64,000 nucleotides of DNA from Autumnicola psychrophila (GCF_031846645.1 NZ_JAVRHN010000013.1:1-64000), one strand, 5' to 3'; counted from the first letter of the stretch, positions 54,041 to 63,784 are shown. Translations and numbers: made by a program. Notes: generated by a model not told the origin, from the sequence alone.

Positions 54041-54797
54041 GTTACAATTTGAAAAGATGCAAATATCAGGGGTAATTCTTAAACAGAAAAGGTAATGTAA
54101 CGTTATTTTTTCTTTAGAAACATCTAATTCTTCGGAAGAAAAAGAAACCTGCACAGTCTGAGGACTGAAACTGAGCATAAATAGCGTTTTTCTAAATTAA
54201 TTTTAATCTACCCTTAAGAATGTCTTTTTTTGCATTCTGCTATTGATCGATAATTGGAATTGGTAACCGATAAAGAAGATGTTTAAAGAATAACTGATGC
54301 CCGTTTTAATAGATGGTCAAAATTGTGCTTTTTTGAGGGTCGGCTTTAGAAGGGTACTTTCTTTAATTGACTATGAAAAGAAATTTTCAGGTTCCAAAGG
54401 TTGTTTTGACCTTAATTAAAGAATCAAAAGTCTAATAAAGTCTGGCATTGATCATTACTAGTCCTGTTTATCATCTTCAAAATATCAAACATGCAGAATT
54501 TAGCGTATAGTGAAATCTCAAAATCTCTTTCAGCCAAAATTTCCCTTTTAAATGATCTCTTTTGCCCGATAACTGGCATTTTTTGGCTCACACCAATCGG
54601 CAAAATTAAGCTGCACTACTAGGGGCTAATTGGAATTAGGAAATTTTTATTTTCACCTGTAAAAGTATTAAGTGAGAATACTTCAGATCAAATTCCACTA
54701 AATCGGTACATTTTAGACCTCTATTTTCTCGGAATTTAACTATTCATAATATTTTTTTTCATACTTTAATAAACGTAAACTAAAATAGAAGTTAATC
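54041..54797. other. Intergenic region before the molybdenum hydroxylase cluster
   Basis: About 750 AT-rich bases without a plausible gene. It must hold divergent promoters for the MFS gene and the hydroxylase operon; I see no clear promoter pair, repeats, or RNA structure. Confidence 0.45.
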
Positions 54798-55262
54798 ATG
54801 GCGCAATTTGATGTAAATATAAACGGGAAAAACCTCTCGGTAGATGTTGATCCTGATACTCCGTTACTCTGGGTCTTAAGAGATCATTTGAAATTAGTGG
54901 GAACAAAATACGGTTGTGGAATTGCGCAGTGTGGTGCGTGTACTGTACACTTAAATGGTAATGCCATTAGATCCTGCCAGCTTCCCGTTTCATCAATTAA
55001 AGAGAATAAGGTAACTACAATTGAAGGACTTTCTGAAGAAGGGGATCATCCTGTACAAAAGGCGTGGCTGGAGCACGATGTGCCCCAATGTGGCTATTGC
55101 CAGGCAGGCCAGATCATGTCTGCCGCTTCCCTGCTCAACAGTAACCCCAGTCCCAGTGATGCTGAAATAGAAAATGCCATGAACGGCAATATTTGCCGCT
55201 GCGGCACCTACACCAGAATAAAAGCTGCCATTAAAACAGCTTCAAATTCTCAGATCGCATAA
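54798..55262 (+). CDS. Molybdenum hydroxylase small subunit, 2x[2Fe-2S] (IorA-like)
   Basis: 154 residues. N-terminal plant-type ferredoxin domain with Cys ligands in KYGCGIAQCGACTVHLNG and a fourth Cys in RSCQLP; C-terminal helical domain with CGYCQAGQIM and GNICRCGTYTRI. Delivers electrons from the Mo site to the outside acceptor in xanthine-oxidase-family enzymes. Paired with the large subunit 25 bp downstream; together they resemble isoquinoline 1-oxidoreductase or aldehyde oxidases without an FAD subunit. Confidence 0.94.
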   Translation: MAQFDVNINGKNLSVDVDPDTPLLWVLRDHLKLVGTKYGCGIAQCGACTVHLNGNAIRSCQLPVSSIKENKVTTIEGLSEEGDHPVQKAWLEHDVPQCGYCQAGQIMSAASLLNSNPSPSDAEIENAMNGNICRCGTYTRIKAAIKTASNSQIA

Positions 55263-55287
55263 CCTTAGTTAATCAAATCCGAAAGAA

Positions 55288-57564
55288 ATGAGTAAAGTAA
55301 AAACAGGAATGGGCAGAAGATCATTTATTAAGAATGTCTCTCTTGCCGGTGGAGGATTACTAATAGGTTTTAACTGGCTGGCATGTAAACGTGCGGCAGA
55401 GGAAAGCGGAAAGGAAATGGCGCTGGAAATGCCAGAGGAGTGGTTCGAAATAAATGGTTATCTGAAAATAGGTGATAATGGAGTAGTGACCATTTATTCT
55501 CCTAATCCGGAGATCGGCCAGAATGTAAAAACTGCTATGCCAATGCTTGTTGCAGAGGAACTGGATGTAGATTGGAGCAACGTGATTGTAGAACAGGCAC
55601 CATTAAACACAGATATCTTCTCGAGGCAAATTGCAGGAGGAAGCCAATCTATTCGGCAAAGCTGGGAACCATTAAGAATGGCAGGAGCTACAGCGAGACA
55701 AATGTTGCTCATCGCTGCGGCAAAGGAATGGGATGTTCCGCTTTCTGAACTTACTGTGGAAAACGGAGTTATAACTCACTCAGGAAGTCACAGATCTATT
55801 GGCTATGGGGAAATTGCGAAATTTGCCGCAAAGGTAGAAGTGCCTGAAGAAGTAGTGCTTAAAGAAAATAATAATTTTAAAATTATAGGCACCTCACGAA
55901 AAAATGTGGATGCTAAAAAGATAGTTACAGGTCAGCCCTTATTTGGTCTTGATGTCAATCGGAATGATATGCTTATTGCCATGATCGTTCAACCGCCTGC
56001 TTTCGGATTACGATTTAAATCCATGGATGCAGATGAGGCCAGGAAAATGCCGGGGATAAAGGATGTTTTTACCATAGACACTTATCCCGACGATATGGAA
56101 AAGGAATGGAGCGACGTTGCTGCTTTTTCAAAACTCGTAGTGGTAGTAGGTGAATCTACATGGCAGGTGATGAAAGCTAAAAAAGCCTTAAAGGTAGAAT
56201 GGGACCTGAAACCGGAGCTGACAGAAGAGATTGTAATTCTTGAAAAATCTCCTGCCTTGAGGGATACTCTCGGACTCGAAAATTCTGAAACTCATGAGTC
56301 CTTAATGGCAAATATTGGTCCTGAAGAATCTGAAATGGTAAGGAAGGATGGTAATCCTGAGGCAGCTTTTAAAAATGCAGCACGTGTAATCGAGCGCTCC
56401 TACAGCTGCCCTTTTCTTGCACACAACTGTATGGAGCCAATGAATTTCTTTGCTAACGTCACCAATGGAAAAGCAGAATTGCTAGGGCCTATCCAAACCC
56501 CGGAGTTTGCAGAAAAAAGTGTTAGTAAGCGATTAGGACTGGACCTTGAAAATATAGATATACAAATGACCCGTATGGGTGGTGGTTTTGGCCGCCGGCT
56601 TTATGGAAATTTTCTAGTAGAAGCGGCTGTTATTTCTAATAAAGTAGGGGCGCCTGTGAAACTCGTGTATACACGCGAGGACGATATGACCAATGGTGTT
56701 TATCGACCGGCTTACCAGGTGACCTACAGGGCTGCCCTGGATGGCAACAATAATCTTACTGCCTTTCATGTAAATGCAGGGGGAGTAGGTGAAAGTCCGC
56801 TTTTTGCCAATCGTTTTCCGGCGGGGGCTGTAGATAATTACCTTGCGGAAAGCTGGACCATAGACTCCCAAATTTCCATAGGAGCTTTTAGAGCACCCAG
56901 GTCCAATTTTATTGCAGGAGCAGAACAATCCTTTCTGGATGAATTAGCTGAAGAAATGGGTAAAGATCCTATTCAGTTTCGTCTCGATATGCTTGAACGT
57001 GCAGGTAAAGAACCTGTGGGAGAAAATAATGATTATGATCCGGCCCGTTATGCAGCTGTGCTGGAACTGGTAAGAGACAAATCAGGTTGGAATACTGGAA
57101 GTACGGCTTCAGGCAGAGGTGTTGCTGCATATTACTGCCATAATTCCTATGTAGCCCAGGTTCTGGAAATGGACCTGGAAGATAATCAACCCGTCATTGA
57201 CAAAGTTACCTGTGTGGTAGATTGCGGAATTGTGGTCAATCCCGATGCAGCAGTAAACATGGTTGAAGGCGGGACGATAGATGGGATTGGACATGCACTT
57301 TATAGCGAGTTGACGTTTAAAGATGGGGTAAGCCAACAAAGTAATTTTGATTCTTACAGGCTAATTCGCCATCGTGAAGCTCCAAAGAAAATTGATGTAC
57401 ATTTTATAGAGAATGGCATCGATCCTACAGGCCTTGGAGAACCTGCGTTTCCTCCAGTGCAGGGAGCTCTGGCAAATGCATTGTACAGGGCAACCGGGAA
57501 AAGAATCTATAAACAACCATTCCTGCCTGAGATAAAAACTGAAAGCCGGGAGATTAAAACTTGA
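55288..57564 (+). CDS. Molybdenum hydroxylase large subunit with Tat signal (IorB-like)
   Basis: 758 residues. The N-terminal twin-arginine signal GRRSFIKNVSLAGGG predicts export folded, and FNWLACK may be a lipobox (Cys33). Cofactor and catalytic segments: ITRMGGGFGRRLYGNF type Mo-pterin loop (GGGFGRR), IGAFRAPRSN, and the catalytic Glu in GLGEPAFPPVQGALANA near the C-terminus. Oxidises an aldehyde or N-heterocycle by hydroxylation; substrate unknown. The maturation genes follow downstream, so the operon is self-sufficient. Confidence 0.93.
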   Translation: MSKVKTGMGRRSFIKNVSLAGGGLLIGFNWLACKRAAEESGKEMALEMPEEWFEINGYLKIGDNGVVTIYSPNPEIGQNVKTAMPMLVAEELDVDWSNVIVEQAPLNTDIFSRQIAGGSQSIRQSWEPLRMAGATARQMLLIAAAKEWDVPLSELTVENGVITHSGSHRSIGYGEIAKFAAKVEVPEEVVLKENNNFKIIGTSRKNVDAKKIVTGQPLFGLDVNRNDMLIAMIVQPPAFGLRFKSMDADEARKMPGIKDVFTIDTYPDDMEKEWSDVAAFSKLVVVVGESTWQVMKAKKALKVEWDLKPELTEEIVILEKSPALRDTLGLENSETHESLMANIGPEESEMVRKDGNPEAAFKNAARVIERSYSCPFLAHNCMEPMNFFANVTNGKAELLGPIQTPEFAEKSVSKRLGLDLENIDIQMTRMGGGFGRRLYGNFLVEAAVISNKVGAPVKLVYTREDDMTNGVYRPAYQVTYRAALDGNNNLTAFHVNAGGVGESPLFANRFPAGAVDNYLAESWTIDSQISIGAFRAPRSNFIAGAEQSFLDELAEEMGKDPIQFRLDMLERAGKEPVGENNDYDPARYAAVLELVRDKSGWNTGSTASGRGVAAYYCHNSYVAQVLEMDLEDNQPVIDKVTCVVDCGIVVNPDAAVNMVEGGTIDGIGHALYSELTFKDGVSQQSNFDSYRLIRHREAPKKIDVHFIENGIDPTGLGEPAFPPVQGALANALYRATGKRIYKQPFLPEIKTESREIKT

Positions 57565-57580
57565 GAGATTGCTTTCTAAA

Positions 57581-57888
57581 ATGAAAAAGATCAGATTCAA
57601 ATGTTGGGTGGAGGATGAAGGGGAAAAAATTCTAAGTCACCGGCCCAAACAAATTACATGACAAATTCAGAAAGAAGGTTCTCTCTCAAAAGCTGCCAGG
57701 CAAATGAAGTTGTCTTGTAAAAAAGCCTGGAATCTGGTGCAAAAATTAAACTCCAATTCTAATGAGTCGTGGGTGATTATGAAAAAAGGGTGGGCAACAT
57801 TGTGGGGGGGACTCAGGTTATTCCGCATGCCATCAAAGCAACCCATGAATATGAAAAACAAGAGAGGGTGCACCTGCTGGAGCAGTAG
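57581..57888 (+). pseudogene. Broken ModE-like molybdate-responsive regulator
   Basis: From ATG 57581 the product reads KIRFKCWVEDEGEKILSHR, then an in-frame TGA at 57659-57661, then EGSLSKAARQMKLSCKKAWNLV, the ModE/LysR-type helix-turn-helix. Two +1 shifts follow: one in the A6/G3 run near 57786 and one in the G7 run near 57804. After repair the tail reads GGTQVIPHAIKATHEYEK to the TAG at 57886. All three lesions together suggest a true pseudogene, although the two homopolymer ones could be sequencing errors. It sits inside the Mo operon it would have regulated. Confidence 0.75.
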
Positions 57889-57977
57889 GAAGACTTAATA
57901 AAGGCTATTTAAGCAGAAGACGAGTATCGGGAAAATTTCCATTAATTGAAAATCGATATATACAACAAACATTACGG

Positions 57978-59132
57978 ATGGCGGTAAAAAGGAAAATTTA
58001 CCTCGATTATAATGCAACCACTCCCGTAGATGCCAGGGTGATTGATGCCATGATCCCCTATTTTACTGAGAAATTCGGGAATGCAAGCAGTGATCACATA
58101 TTTGGTTGGGATGCCGGGGAAGCCGTTGAAACCGCAAGGGAGCAAATTGGCAGATTGATAACCTGTAAACCAACTGAACTCATTTTTACTTCTGGGGCTA
58201 CTGAAGCTGCTAACCTTGCCCTTTTTGGATTTTGCGAAAGAAATAAATCTAAAGGCAATCACATAATTACCTGTAAAACTGAGCATAAAGCTGTTTTGGA
58301 TATCATGTCTGCCCTAGAAAAGAAAGGTTTTAAAATTACTTATCTGGATGTGGACAAAACAGGAAATTTAGACCTTCAGGAATTAAAGAATTCAATTACT
58401 TCCAAAACAATACTGGTTTGTCTTATGCTCTCGAATAATGAAACCGGTCTTGTGCATTCTTTGAAGGAAATTGAGAAGATAGTGCATGCGAAGGGTGTGA
58501 AACTAATGAGTGACATCACCCAGGCCGTGGGTAAGATTCCTGTAGATCTAAGTGAGCTGAATCTGGACCTGGCAATCTTCTCTTCTCACAAGATCTACGG
58601 ACCCAAAGGAGTCGGGGCTTTATATATCAATAAAAAAAATCAGGTGGAGATTGAGCCTCAATACTTTGGTGGCGGACAGGAAAAAGGGATGCGCCCGGGA
58701 ACTTTAAATGTTCCTGGAATCGTTGGATTTGGGAAAGCAGCAGAAATAATTTCATCCGGGATAGAAAATGAATCAATGAGAATTATGAAAATGAGGCAGA
58801 AAATCGAAAGCGAACTAAGAAAAATCAGCGGTGCAGTAATTAATTCTGAAAATTCTGATCGACTTCCGAATACCACCAATATCTCCTTTAAGGATATAGA
58901 GGGCGAATTATTGCTTCGGAAACTAAATAGTCTTGCAATTTCTCGTGGTTCAGCCTGTAACTCTAATACAGTTAAGCCTTCCCATGTTTTAAAGGCCATG
59001 GGATTAAGCGATGATCTGGCATCTTCCTCCATTCGTATCAGTCTGGGAAGAAAATCTAATATGGAAGATATAGATTTTGCGGTAATGGAGATAAAAAGAG
59101 CTGTAGGAGAACTTAAAAAAGCGATGGTATGA
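57978..59132 (+). CDS. Cysteine desulfurase (NifS/IscS-like) of the Mo cluster
   Basis: 384 residues, class V PLP enzyme. YLDYNATTPVDARV at the N-terminus; PLP-lysine in IFSSHKIYGPKGVGALY; catalytic loop SRGSACNSNTVKPSHVL with the persulfide Cys near residue 325. Releases sulfur from cysteine. Its place between hydroxylase and xdhC suggests it supplies the sulfido ligand of the Mo cofactor, with XdhC, in place of general Fe-S assembly. xdhC overlaps its end by 4 bp. Confidence 0.92.
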   Translation: MAVKRKIYLDYNATTPVDARVIDAMIPYFTEKFGNASSDHIFGWDAGEAVETAREQIGRLITCKPTELIFTSGATEAANLALFGFCERNKSKGNHIITCKTEHKAVLDIMSALEKKGFKITYLDVDKTGNLDLQELKNSITSKTILVCLMLSNNETGLVHSLKEIEKIVHAKGVKLMSDITQAVGKIPVDLSELNLDLAIFSSHKIYGPKGVGALYINKKNQVEIEPQYFGGGQEKGMRPGTLNVPGIVGFGKAAEIISSGIENESMRIMKMRQKIESELRKISGAVINSENSDRLPNTTNISFKDIEGELLLRKLNSLAISRGSACNSNTVKPSHVLKAMGLSDDLASSSIRISLGRKSNMEDIDFAVMEIKRAVGELKKAMV

Positions 59133-60283
59133 GAGAACTGGATGCTATTTTAGCTGAATATGAGCATTTAAAAAAGGCGAAAACGGGATGTGTGTTAGTC
59201 ACCGTAGTGCACGTCGAGGGCTCCTCTTATAGAAAAGCGGGAGCGAGGATGCTGGTGGATGAATTTGGCAATATTACAGGAGCTATAAGTGGCGGCTGCC
59301 TGGAAGGAGATGCTTTGCGAAAAGCACTACACGCAATGCATCAACAAAAGAATAAACTCGTTTCCTATGACACCAGTGATGAAGATGATGCCGTCATTGG
59401 CGCACAACTCGGCTGCAATGGAATCATTCAGGTGTTATTCGAACCTTTAGATTATGTAGATGAAGGCAATCCCTGTGAATTACTTAAGAATGTAATTAGT
59501 CAAAAGAAGCCCTTGGCAATTGTGGTTCAGTTTAATCTGAATAAAATAAAACTTCAGAAGGGAACAAAATTTATAATTTCTGAGAATTCAGAGGTTACAG
59601 GGGAAATTCCGAAAAAGACGTTGTTTGATCATATTCTTGGTAAGGCTCAGCTAAGCTTAAAAAAAGAACAAAATGACTTTGCTGAATATTTAATTGACGG
59701 GGAAACCCAGCACATTTTTATTCAGAATTATCAGCCTCCGGTAAAACTTATTATTGTGGGAGCGGGAAATGACGCCCGGGTACTCGTGCAGCAAGCGGAA
59801 TTGTTGGGGTGGGACACGATAGTAACAGATGGTCGCCCTACTCATGCAAATAAATGCCGCTTCACCACCTCCTGCCAGGTTATTGTCTCAAAACCGGAAA
59901 GTACTCTGGAAAATATTGAAATAAACCATCGTAGCTGTTTTGTATTGATGAGCCACAATTACCATTACGATCTTGCAGTCTTAAAACTCTTGGTTGCTCA
60001 TGAAGAGATTCCCTATATCGGAATTCTTGGTCCAAAGAAAAAATACGTGAGAATGTTGGACGAACTGGCGATAGAAGGATTTAAGCTGAATACGAAAGTC
60101 CTGAATAAAATCTATGCTCCGGTAGGCCTGGAAATTGGTGCAGAAACACCGGCGGAAATTAGTATTTCCATTCTGGCCGAAATTCAGTCGGTTTTAACCG
60201 GGACTAGTGCCAGGAACTTAAGGGAAAAGTCTTCTCCAATCCACAACAAAAAAGATGGTCATCTTGAGCAGGTTCAGATTTGA
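59129..60283 (+). CDS. xdhC: XdhC-family Mo-cofactor insertion/sulfuration factor
   Basis: 384 residues. N-terminal XdhC/CoxI domain (VTVVHVEGSSYRKAGARMLV, ISGGCLEGDALRKAL) and C-terminal Rossmann domain (LIIVGAGNDARVLVQQAELLG, then GAETPAEISISILAEI). Binds the Mo cofactor, accepts sulfur from a desulfurase and loads the hydroxylase. ATGA overlap with the desulfurase gene and close spacing to mocA show one operon. Confidence 0.93.
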   Translation: MRELDAILAEYEHLKKAKTGCVLVTVVHVEGSSYRKAGARMLVDEFGNITGAISGGCLEGDALRKALHAMHQQKNKLVSYDTSDEDDAVIGAQLGCNGIIQVLFEPLDYVDEGNPCELLKNVISQKKPLAIVVQFNLNKIKLQKGTKFIISENSEVTGEIPKKTLFDHILGKAQLSLKKEQNDFAEYLIDGETQHIFIQNYQPPVKLIIVGAGNDARVLVQQAELLGWDTIVTDGRPTHANKCRFTTSCQVIVSKPESTLENIEINHRSCFVLMSHNYHYDLAVLKLLVAHEEIPYIGILGPKKKYVRMLDELAIEGFKLNTKVLNKIYAPVGLEIGAETPAEISISILAEIQSVLTGTSARNLREKSSPIHNKKDGHLEQVQI

Positions 60284-60288
60284 ATAAC

Positions 60289-60888
60289 ATGATAAAACTA
60301 GGTGTTGTAATTCTTGCAGCGGGATCTTCCAGCCGGCTTGGTTATCCAAAGCAGTTGGTAGAATTTCGAGGTAAAAAACTGCTTCAGCACATCGTTGAGG
60401 TGGCGGAATCATTGGAATTCAGCACTCAGATTCTGGTTCTGGGAGCCAGGGCAGAAGAAATTTTGGAGAGGATTAATCTCAGCAAATTTAAGACAGTGAT
60501 TCATAAAAGCTGGGAAGAAGGAATGGGTACAAGTATTAGTAAAGGAATTTCTGAAGCACTGGAAAGCGAGAAAGATCTGGAGCATATTCTAATTTTGGTC
60601 TCAGACCAGCCTTTTGTAACTAAAGGAACACTCCAGGAATTAGTCACAGTGCATTTAAACAACAATATGCCGGCAACATTTTCGGAATATGCAGGAGATG
60701 TTGGAGTTCCTGCAATCTTTTCACGACAACTTTTTTCAGATTTGAAAGAACTGAAAGGCAACCACGGAGCAAAAAAGCTCCTCTTCAATAAAAATCTGGA
60801 GTTTGAAACCTTCAAGTTTGAAAGAGGGAATTTTGACGTGGACACTTCAGCAGATGTCGAACTGTTAAAGCAGATGGAGAAGAAGTAA
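60289..60888 (+). CDS. mocA: Molybdenum cofactor cytidylyltransferase (MocA-like)
   Basis: 199 residues from ATG 60289; a TTG at 60280 is in frame but overlaps the xdhC stop. Nucleotidyltransferase fold: VVILAAGSSSRLGYPKQLVEF at the N-terminus, ILVSDQPFVT with the metal-binding Asp, GVPAIFSRQLFSDL and LKGNHGAKKLL. Converts Mo-molybdopterin to its CMP (or GMP) form, as needed by this hydroxylase family. Last gene of the operon. Confidence 0.9.
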   Translation: MIKLGVVILAAGSSSRLGYPKQLVEFRGKKLLQHIVEVAESLEFSTQILVLGARAEEILERINLSKFKTVIHKSWEEGMGTSISKGISEALESEKDLEHILILVSDQPFVTKGTLQELVTVHLNNNMPATFSEYAGDVGVPAIFSRQLFSDLKELKGNHGAKKLLFNKNLEFETFKFERGNFDVDTSADVELLKQMEKK

Positions 60889-61038
60889 AAGAAATTATAT
60901 TTTAAATTCAGCGTGACTACCAGTTTCCTCCCTTCAGCAAATAGGTTTTAAAATAAAAAATCTTCTGTTAATTCCTTTTCTTAAGAAGAAGGTCTTATAA
61001 CAAACCAATCATAAAAATATATTGTCGTGTAAAAATCC

Positions 61039-61070
61039 TTGTGCTTTTAACTGAAATTATATTAGATTTG
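61039..61070 (+). promoter_or_regulatory. Probable promoter of the UpxY-like gene
   Basis: TTG at 61039-61041 and TAGATTTG at 61063-61070 (21-bp spacer) approximate the Bacteroidetes consensus; the leader would be about 45 bases. Confidence 0.4.
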
Positions 61071-61120
61071 TTACTAACCCTTCTTAACCCTACTACTGAA
61101 GGATAAATCATTACTTGGTT

Positions 61121-61594
61121 ATGCAGTGGTATGTTTTGTATACAAAACCTAAATGGGAAATAAAAGTTAGTGAGAATCTTCAGAAGAATAATATCAGGGT
61201 CTATTGCCCCACAACCACAGAAGTAAAGCAATGGAGCGACCGGAAGAAGAAAGTGACAGTGCCGCTTTTCAGGTCTTATCTTTTTGTTCATATTGCTGAA
61301 AAGGACCGCAATAAAGTTTTTGAGGTTCCGGGAGTGGTACGTTATTTATTCTGGCTGGGAAAACCTGCTATTGTTCGTGATGTGGAAATCCAAACGATAA
61401 AGAACTGGCTGGATGATGATAATATCGATGAATTAAAGGTAGAAGGATTTTCTGTTGGCGACAATGTGAAAATCTCTCAGGGCGCCTTAAAAGATCAGGA
61501 GGCCCTTATACAGGAAATTGGTAAAAAGCGGATGCGGCTGTTTCTCCCTTCTATGGGCTGTATTGTAACCGCTAAAATTTCAGATGTGGTCTGA
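61121..61594 (+). CDS. NusG-like antiterminator (UpxY family)
   Basis: 157 residues from ATG 61121 (a TTG two codons earlier is also open). NGN domain: QWYVLYTKPKWEIKVSENL, YCPTTTEVKQWSDRKKK, VPLFRSYLFVHI; then a KOW-like C-terminal domain (FSVGDNVKISQGALKDQEALI). Specialised NusG paralogues of the UpxY kind bind polymerase at the 5' leader of capsule/exopolysaccharide operons and let it read through. As first gene here it predicts a polysaccharide locus downstream, of which the window shows only the beginning. Confidence 0.88.
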   Translation: MQWYVLYTKPKWEIKVSENLQKNNIRVYCPTTTEVKQWSDRKKKVTVPLFRSYLFVHIAEKDRNKVFEVPGVVRYLFWLGKPAIVRDVEIQTIKNWLDDDNIDELKVEGFSVGDNVKISQGALKDQEALIQEIGKKRMRLFLPSMGCIVTAKISDVV

Positions 61595-61937
61595 AAATGT
61601 ACTTAGTTGTTCTGTTTCAGCCAAAATGAAAAAAAATATTTCTTGTCACTTGAGCGGAGTCAGAAGGTTAATAAAAAAGACTCCACTGAGTTCGACTTCG
61701 CATTTTTACTACAAGTTTCTTTATTAGGTGCTCTACCTTACAAGCACACTTTATTATAGCGCTCTTTTTTTAGAGACGCTTAAGATTCTCATCTTGCCCA
61801 CGTGAAACTATTCCGCATTAAAAGCACGAGATTTCCTTATAATAATTATTTTTGGCTGCACATGGAAATTGTATTGACATGATTCGTCGGGAGAGAAAAA
61901 CACAACTCTGTCTAAAAGAAAAATTTGATAGTAAAAA
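61595..61937. other. Leader region between UpxY-like gene and the APS-kinase fusion
   Basis: 343 bases. TTGAGCGGAGTC and GACTCCACTGAG (61649-61693) form a broken inverted pair like the dispersed TGAGCGGAGTCGAA repeat of Flavobacteriia. A GCGCTC/GAGACGC stem (about 61760-61777) is weak. This is where UpxY-type leader control would act. Confidence 0.4.
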
Positions 61938-62966
61938 GTGAAGGAAGTATCGCATAAGCGGCATATCGCCAAAGCCATAACCTGGAGGTGTATTGGCACG
62001 CTCGACACGATTTTTCTCTCATGGTTTATCACAGGCGATCCTTATGTGGGATTGCAAATAGGCCTGGCCGAAGTGCTTACGAAAATGCTGCTTTACTACC
62101 TACATGAGCGGGTATGGATTAGGATAAACCTGGGAAAACATACTATTAGCCAATGGCGGCATATTCTTAAAACAATCAGCTGGAGGGTTGTAGGTACATT
62201 AGACACAATGTTGCTGGCCTGGGTTATTTCTGGTAGTCCTGTGGTGGGGCTAAAAGTGGGCATGGCTGAAGTGGTGACGAAAATGCTTCTTTACTATCTG
62301 CATGAAAGAGCCTGGTATAAAATAGACTACGGAATTAAAAACAGAACCACCAATGAGAACATTTTGGCTGAAAATAACCTGAGTCCGCAGGAATTTGCTG
62401 TATCTCAACAGCACAGGTTGAGTCTCAAAGGTCACAAGCCGCTTTTGGTATGGTTTAGTGGTCTTTCGGGTTCCGGAAAATCTACACTAGCCAATATGGT
62501 GGAAAAGAAGCTGTACGAAAAAAAGATTCATACTTATTTGCTGGATGGCGACAATGTACGCACAGGGCTAAACAATGATCTTAATTTTACTTCAGAAGAT
62601 AGATCTGAAAACATTCGCAGGATAGCAGAGGTTGCCAGGCTTTTTATCGACTCCGGCACGGTGGTAATTGCTGCTTTTATTACTCCATTAAAAACAGATA
62701 GGGCAACGATTAAAGCAATAGTTGGAGAAAATAACTTTGTTGGGGTATTTGTTAATACTTCTCTTGAAGAGTGTGAAAGAAGAGATGTTAAAGGCCTTTA
62801 CAAAAAAGCGCGTTCCGGAGAAATAAAAAACTTCACAGGAGTGGATGCGCCTTATGAAGAACCTGTGGATTTTGATATTACTATAGACACTGCAGCCTGT
62901 GGTACCGAAGAAGCAGTAGCTCAAATTTTAAATATCGTCGAGAGAAGAATTGTAAGCAGGAAATAA
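61938..62966 (+). CDS. cysC: DUF2061-DUF2061-adenylylsulfate kinase fusion
   Basis: 342 residues from GTG 61938. Two tandem DUF2061 membrane modules of about 65 residues (AITWRCIGTLDTIFLSWFITG and TISWRVVGTLDTMLLAWVISG, each ending KMLLYYLHER) precede an APS kinase: P-loop GLSGSGKST (near 178), DGDNVRTGLNNDL, FIDSGTVVIAAFITP, and FTGVDAPYEEP. The kinase makes PAPS, the sulfate donor; the membrane part would hold it at the inner membrane. With cysQ 11 bp downstream it suggests sulfation or sulfate assimilation linked to the polysaccharide locus. All kinase motifs are intact. Confidence 0.9.
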   Translation: MKEVSHKRHIAKAITWRCIGTLDTIFLSWFITGDPYVGLQIGLAEVLTKMLLYYLHERVWIRINLGKHTISQWRHILKTISWRVVGTLDTMLLAWVISGSPVVGLKVGMAEVVTKMLLYYLHERAWYKIDYGIKNRTTNENILAENNLSPQEFAVSQQHRLSLKGHKPLLVWFSGLSGSGKSTLANMVEKKLYEKKIHTYLLDGDNVRTGLNNDLNFTSEDRSENIRRIAEVARLFIDSGTVVIAAFITPLKTDRATIKAIVGENNFVGVFVNTSLEECERRDVKGLYKKARSGEIKNFTGVDAPYEEPVDFDITIDTAACGTEEAVAQILNIVERRIVSRK

Positions 62967-62977
62967 GATTTAATGAT

Positions 62978-63784
62978 ATGGAAATAATGACCTCACTTTT
63001 AGAAACAGCAATCCGGGCCTCCCTTGCGGCAGGAAAACGCATTATGGAAATTTATGATAATGAAGATTTTGAGGTAGAGGCAAAAGAAGATGAATCTCCG
63101 CTTACAAAGGCAGATATAGCTTCACATAATATCATCATGAGTTACCTGGAGAAGCTGGACATCCCAATACTTTCAGAAGAAGGCAAAGATCTTGCTTATA
63201 AGGATCGTCAAAAATGGTTAAAGCTGTGGATTGTAGATCCAATAGATGGCACAAAGGAGTTTATTAAAAAGAATGGCGAGTTTACCGTAAATATTGCTTT
63301 AATAGAAGATCAGAAGCCGATATTGGGAGTAATTTACGTGCCGGCTTTAAAGGAACTGTATTTTGCTGCTGAAGGAATCGGCTCATATAAATTAATAGGA
63401 ATAACAGAATTTCCAGGAATGCAGGAAATACTGAAAACTGCCAAAAAACTGCCTTTACCTTCTGAAGAAAAAAAGTATACTGTTGTTGCGAGTAAATCTC
63501 ACCTTTCTTCGGAAACAAAAGAATATATAAGTTCCCTCGAACAAAAACATGGAGAAGTAAACACCATCTCTGTAGGTAGTTCGCTGAAGTTGTGCATGGT
63601 GGCAGAAGGTAAGGCGGATTGTTACCCGCGATTTGCACCCACAATGGAATGGGACACCGCGGCAGGACAGGCGATCTGCACCTTCGCCGGAAAAAAAGTA
63701 ATTGATTATAAAACCAAAGAAGAAATGCAGTACAACCGTGAGAACCTGCTGAATAATTGGTTCCTTGTAACTAACGAGCATTGA
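62978..63784 (+). CDS. cysQ: 3'(2'),5'-bisphosphate nucleotidase CysQ
   Basis: 268 residues of the inositol-monophosphatase fold. Metal sites: LSEEGKD, WIVDPIDGTKEFIKKNGEF, and WDTAAGQAI near the C-terminus. Removes PAP, the by-product of PAPS-dependent sulfation or reduction, regenerating AMP. Start taken at ATG 62978; a second in-frame ATG lies three codons on. Cotranscribed with the APS-kinase fusion. Confidence 0.93.
   Translation: MEIMTSLLETAIRASLAAGKRIMEIYDNEDFEVEAKEDESPLTKADIASHNIIMSYLEKLDIPILSEEGKDLAYKDRQKWLKLWIVDPIDGTKEFIKKNGEFTVNIALIEDQKPILGVIYVPALKELYFAAEGIGSYKLIGITEFPGMQEILKTAKKLPLPSEEKKYTVVASKSHLSSETKEYISSLEQKHGEVNTISVGSSLKLCMVAEGKADCYPRFAPTMEWDTAAGQAICTFAGKKVIDYKTKEEMQYNRENLLNNWFLVTNEH

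Noticed and set aside
54041..54178. N-terminal extension of the MFS transporter
   Set aside because: Sequence before ATG 54040 does not resemble a carrier N-terminus and lies in the promoter region.
57704..57898. Stand-alone 64-codon gene after the Mo hydroxylase
   Set aside because: It is the middle of the broken ModE-like gene and runs out of frame at the G-rich runs.
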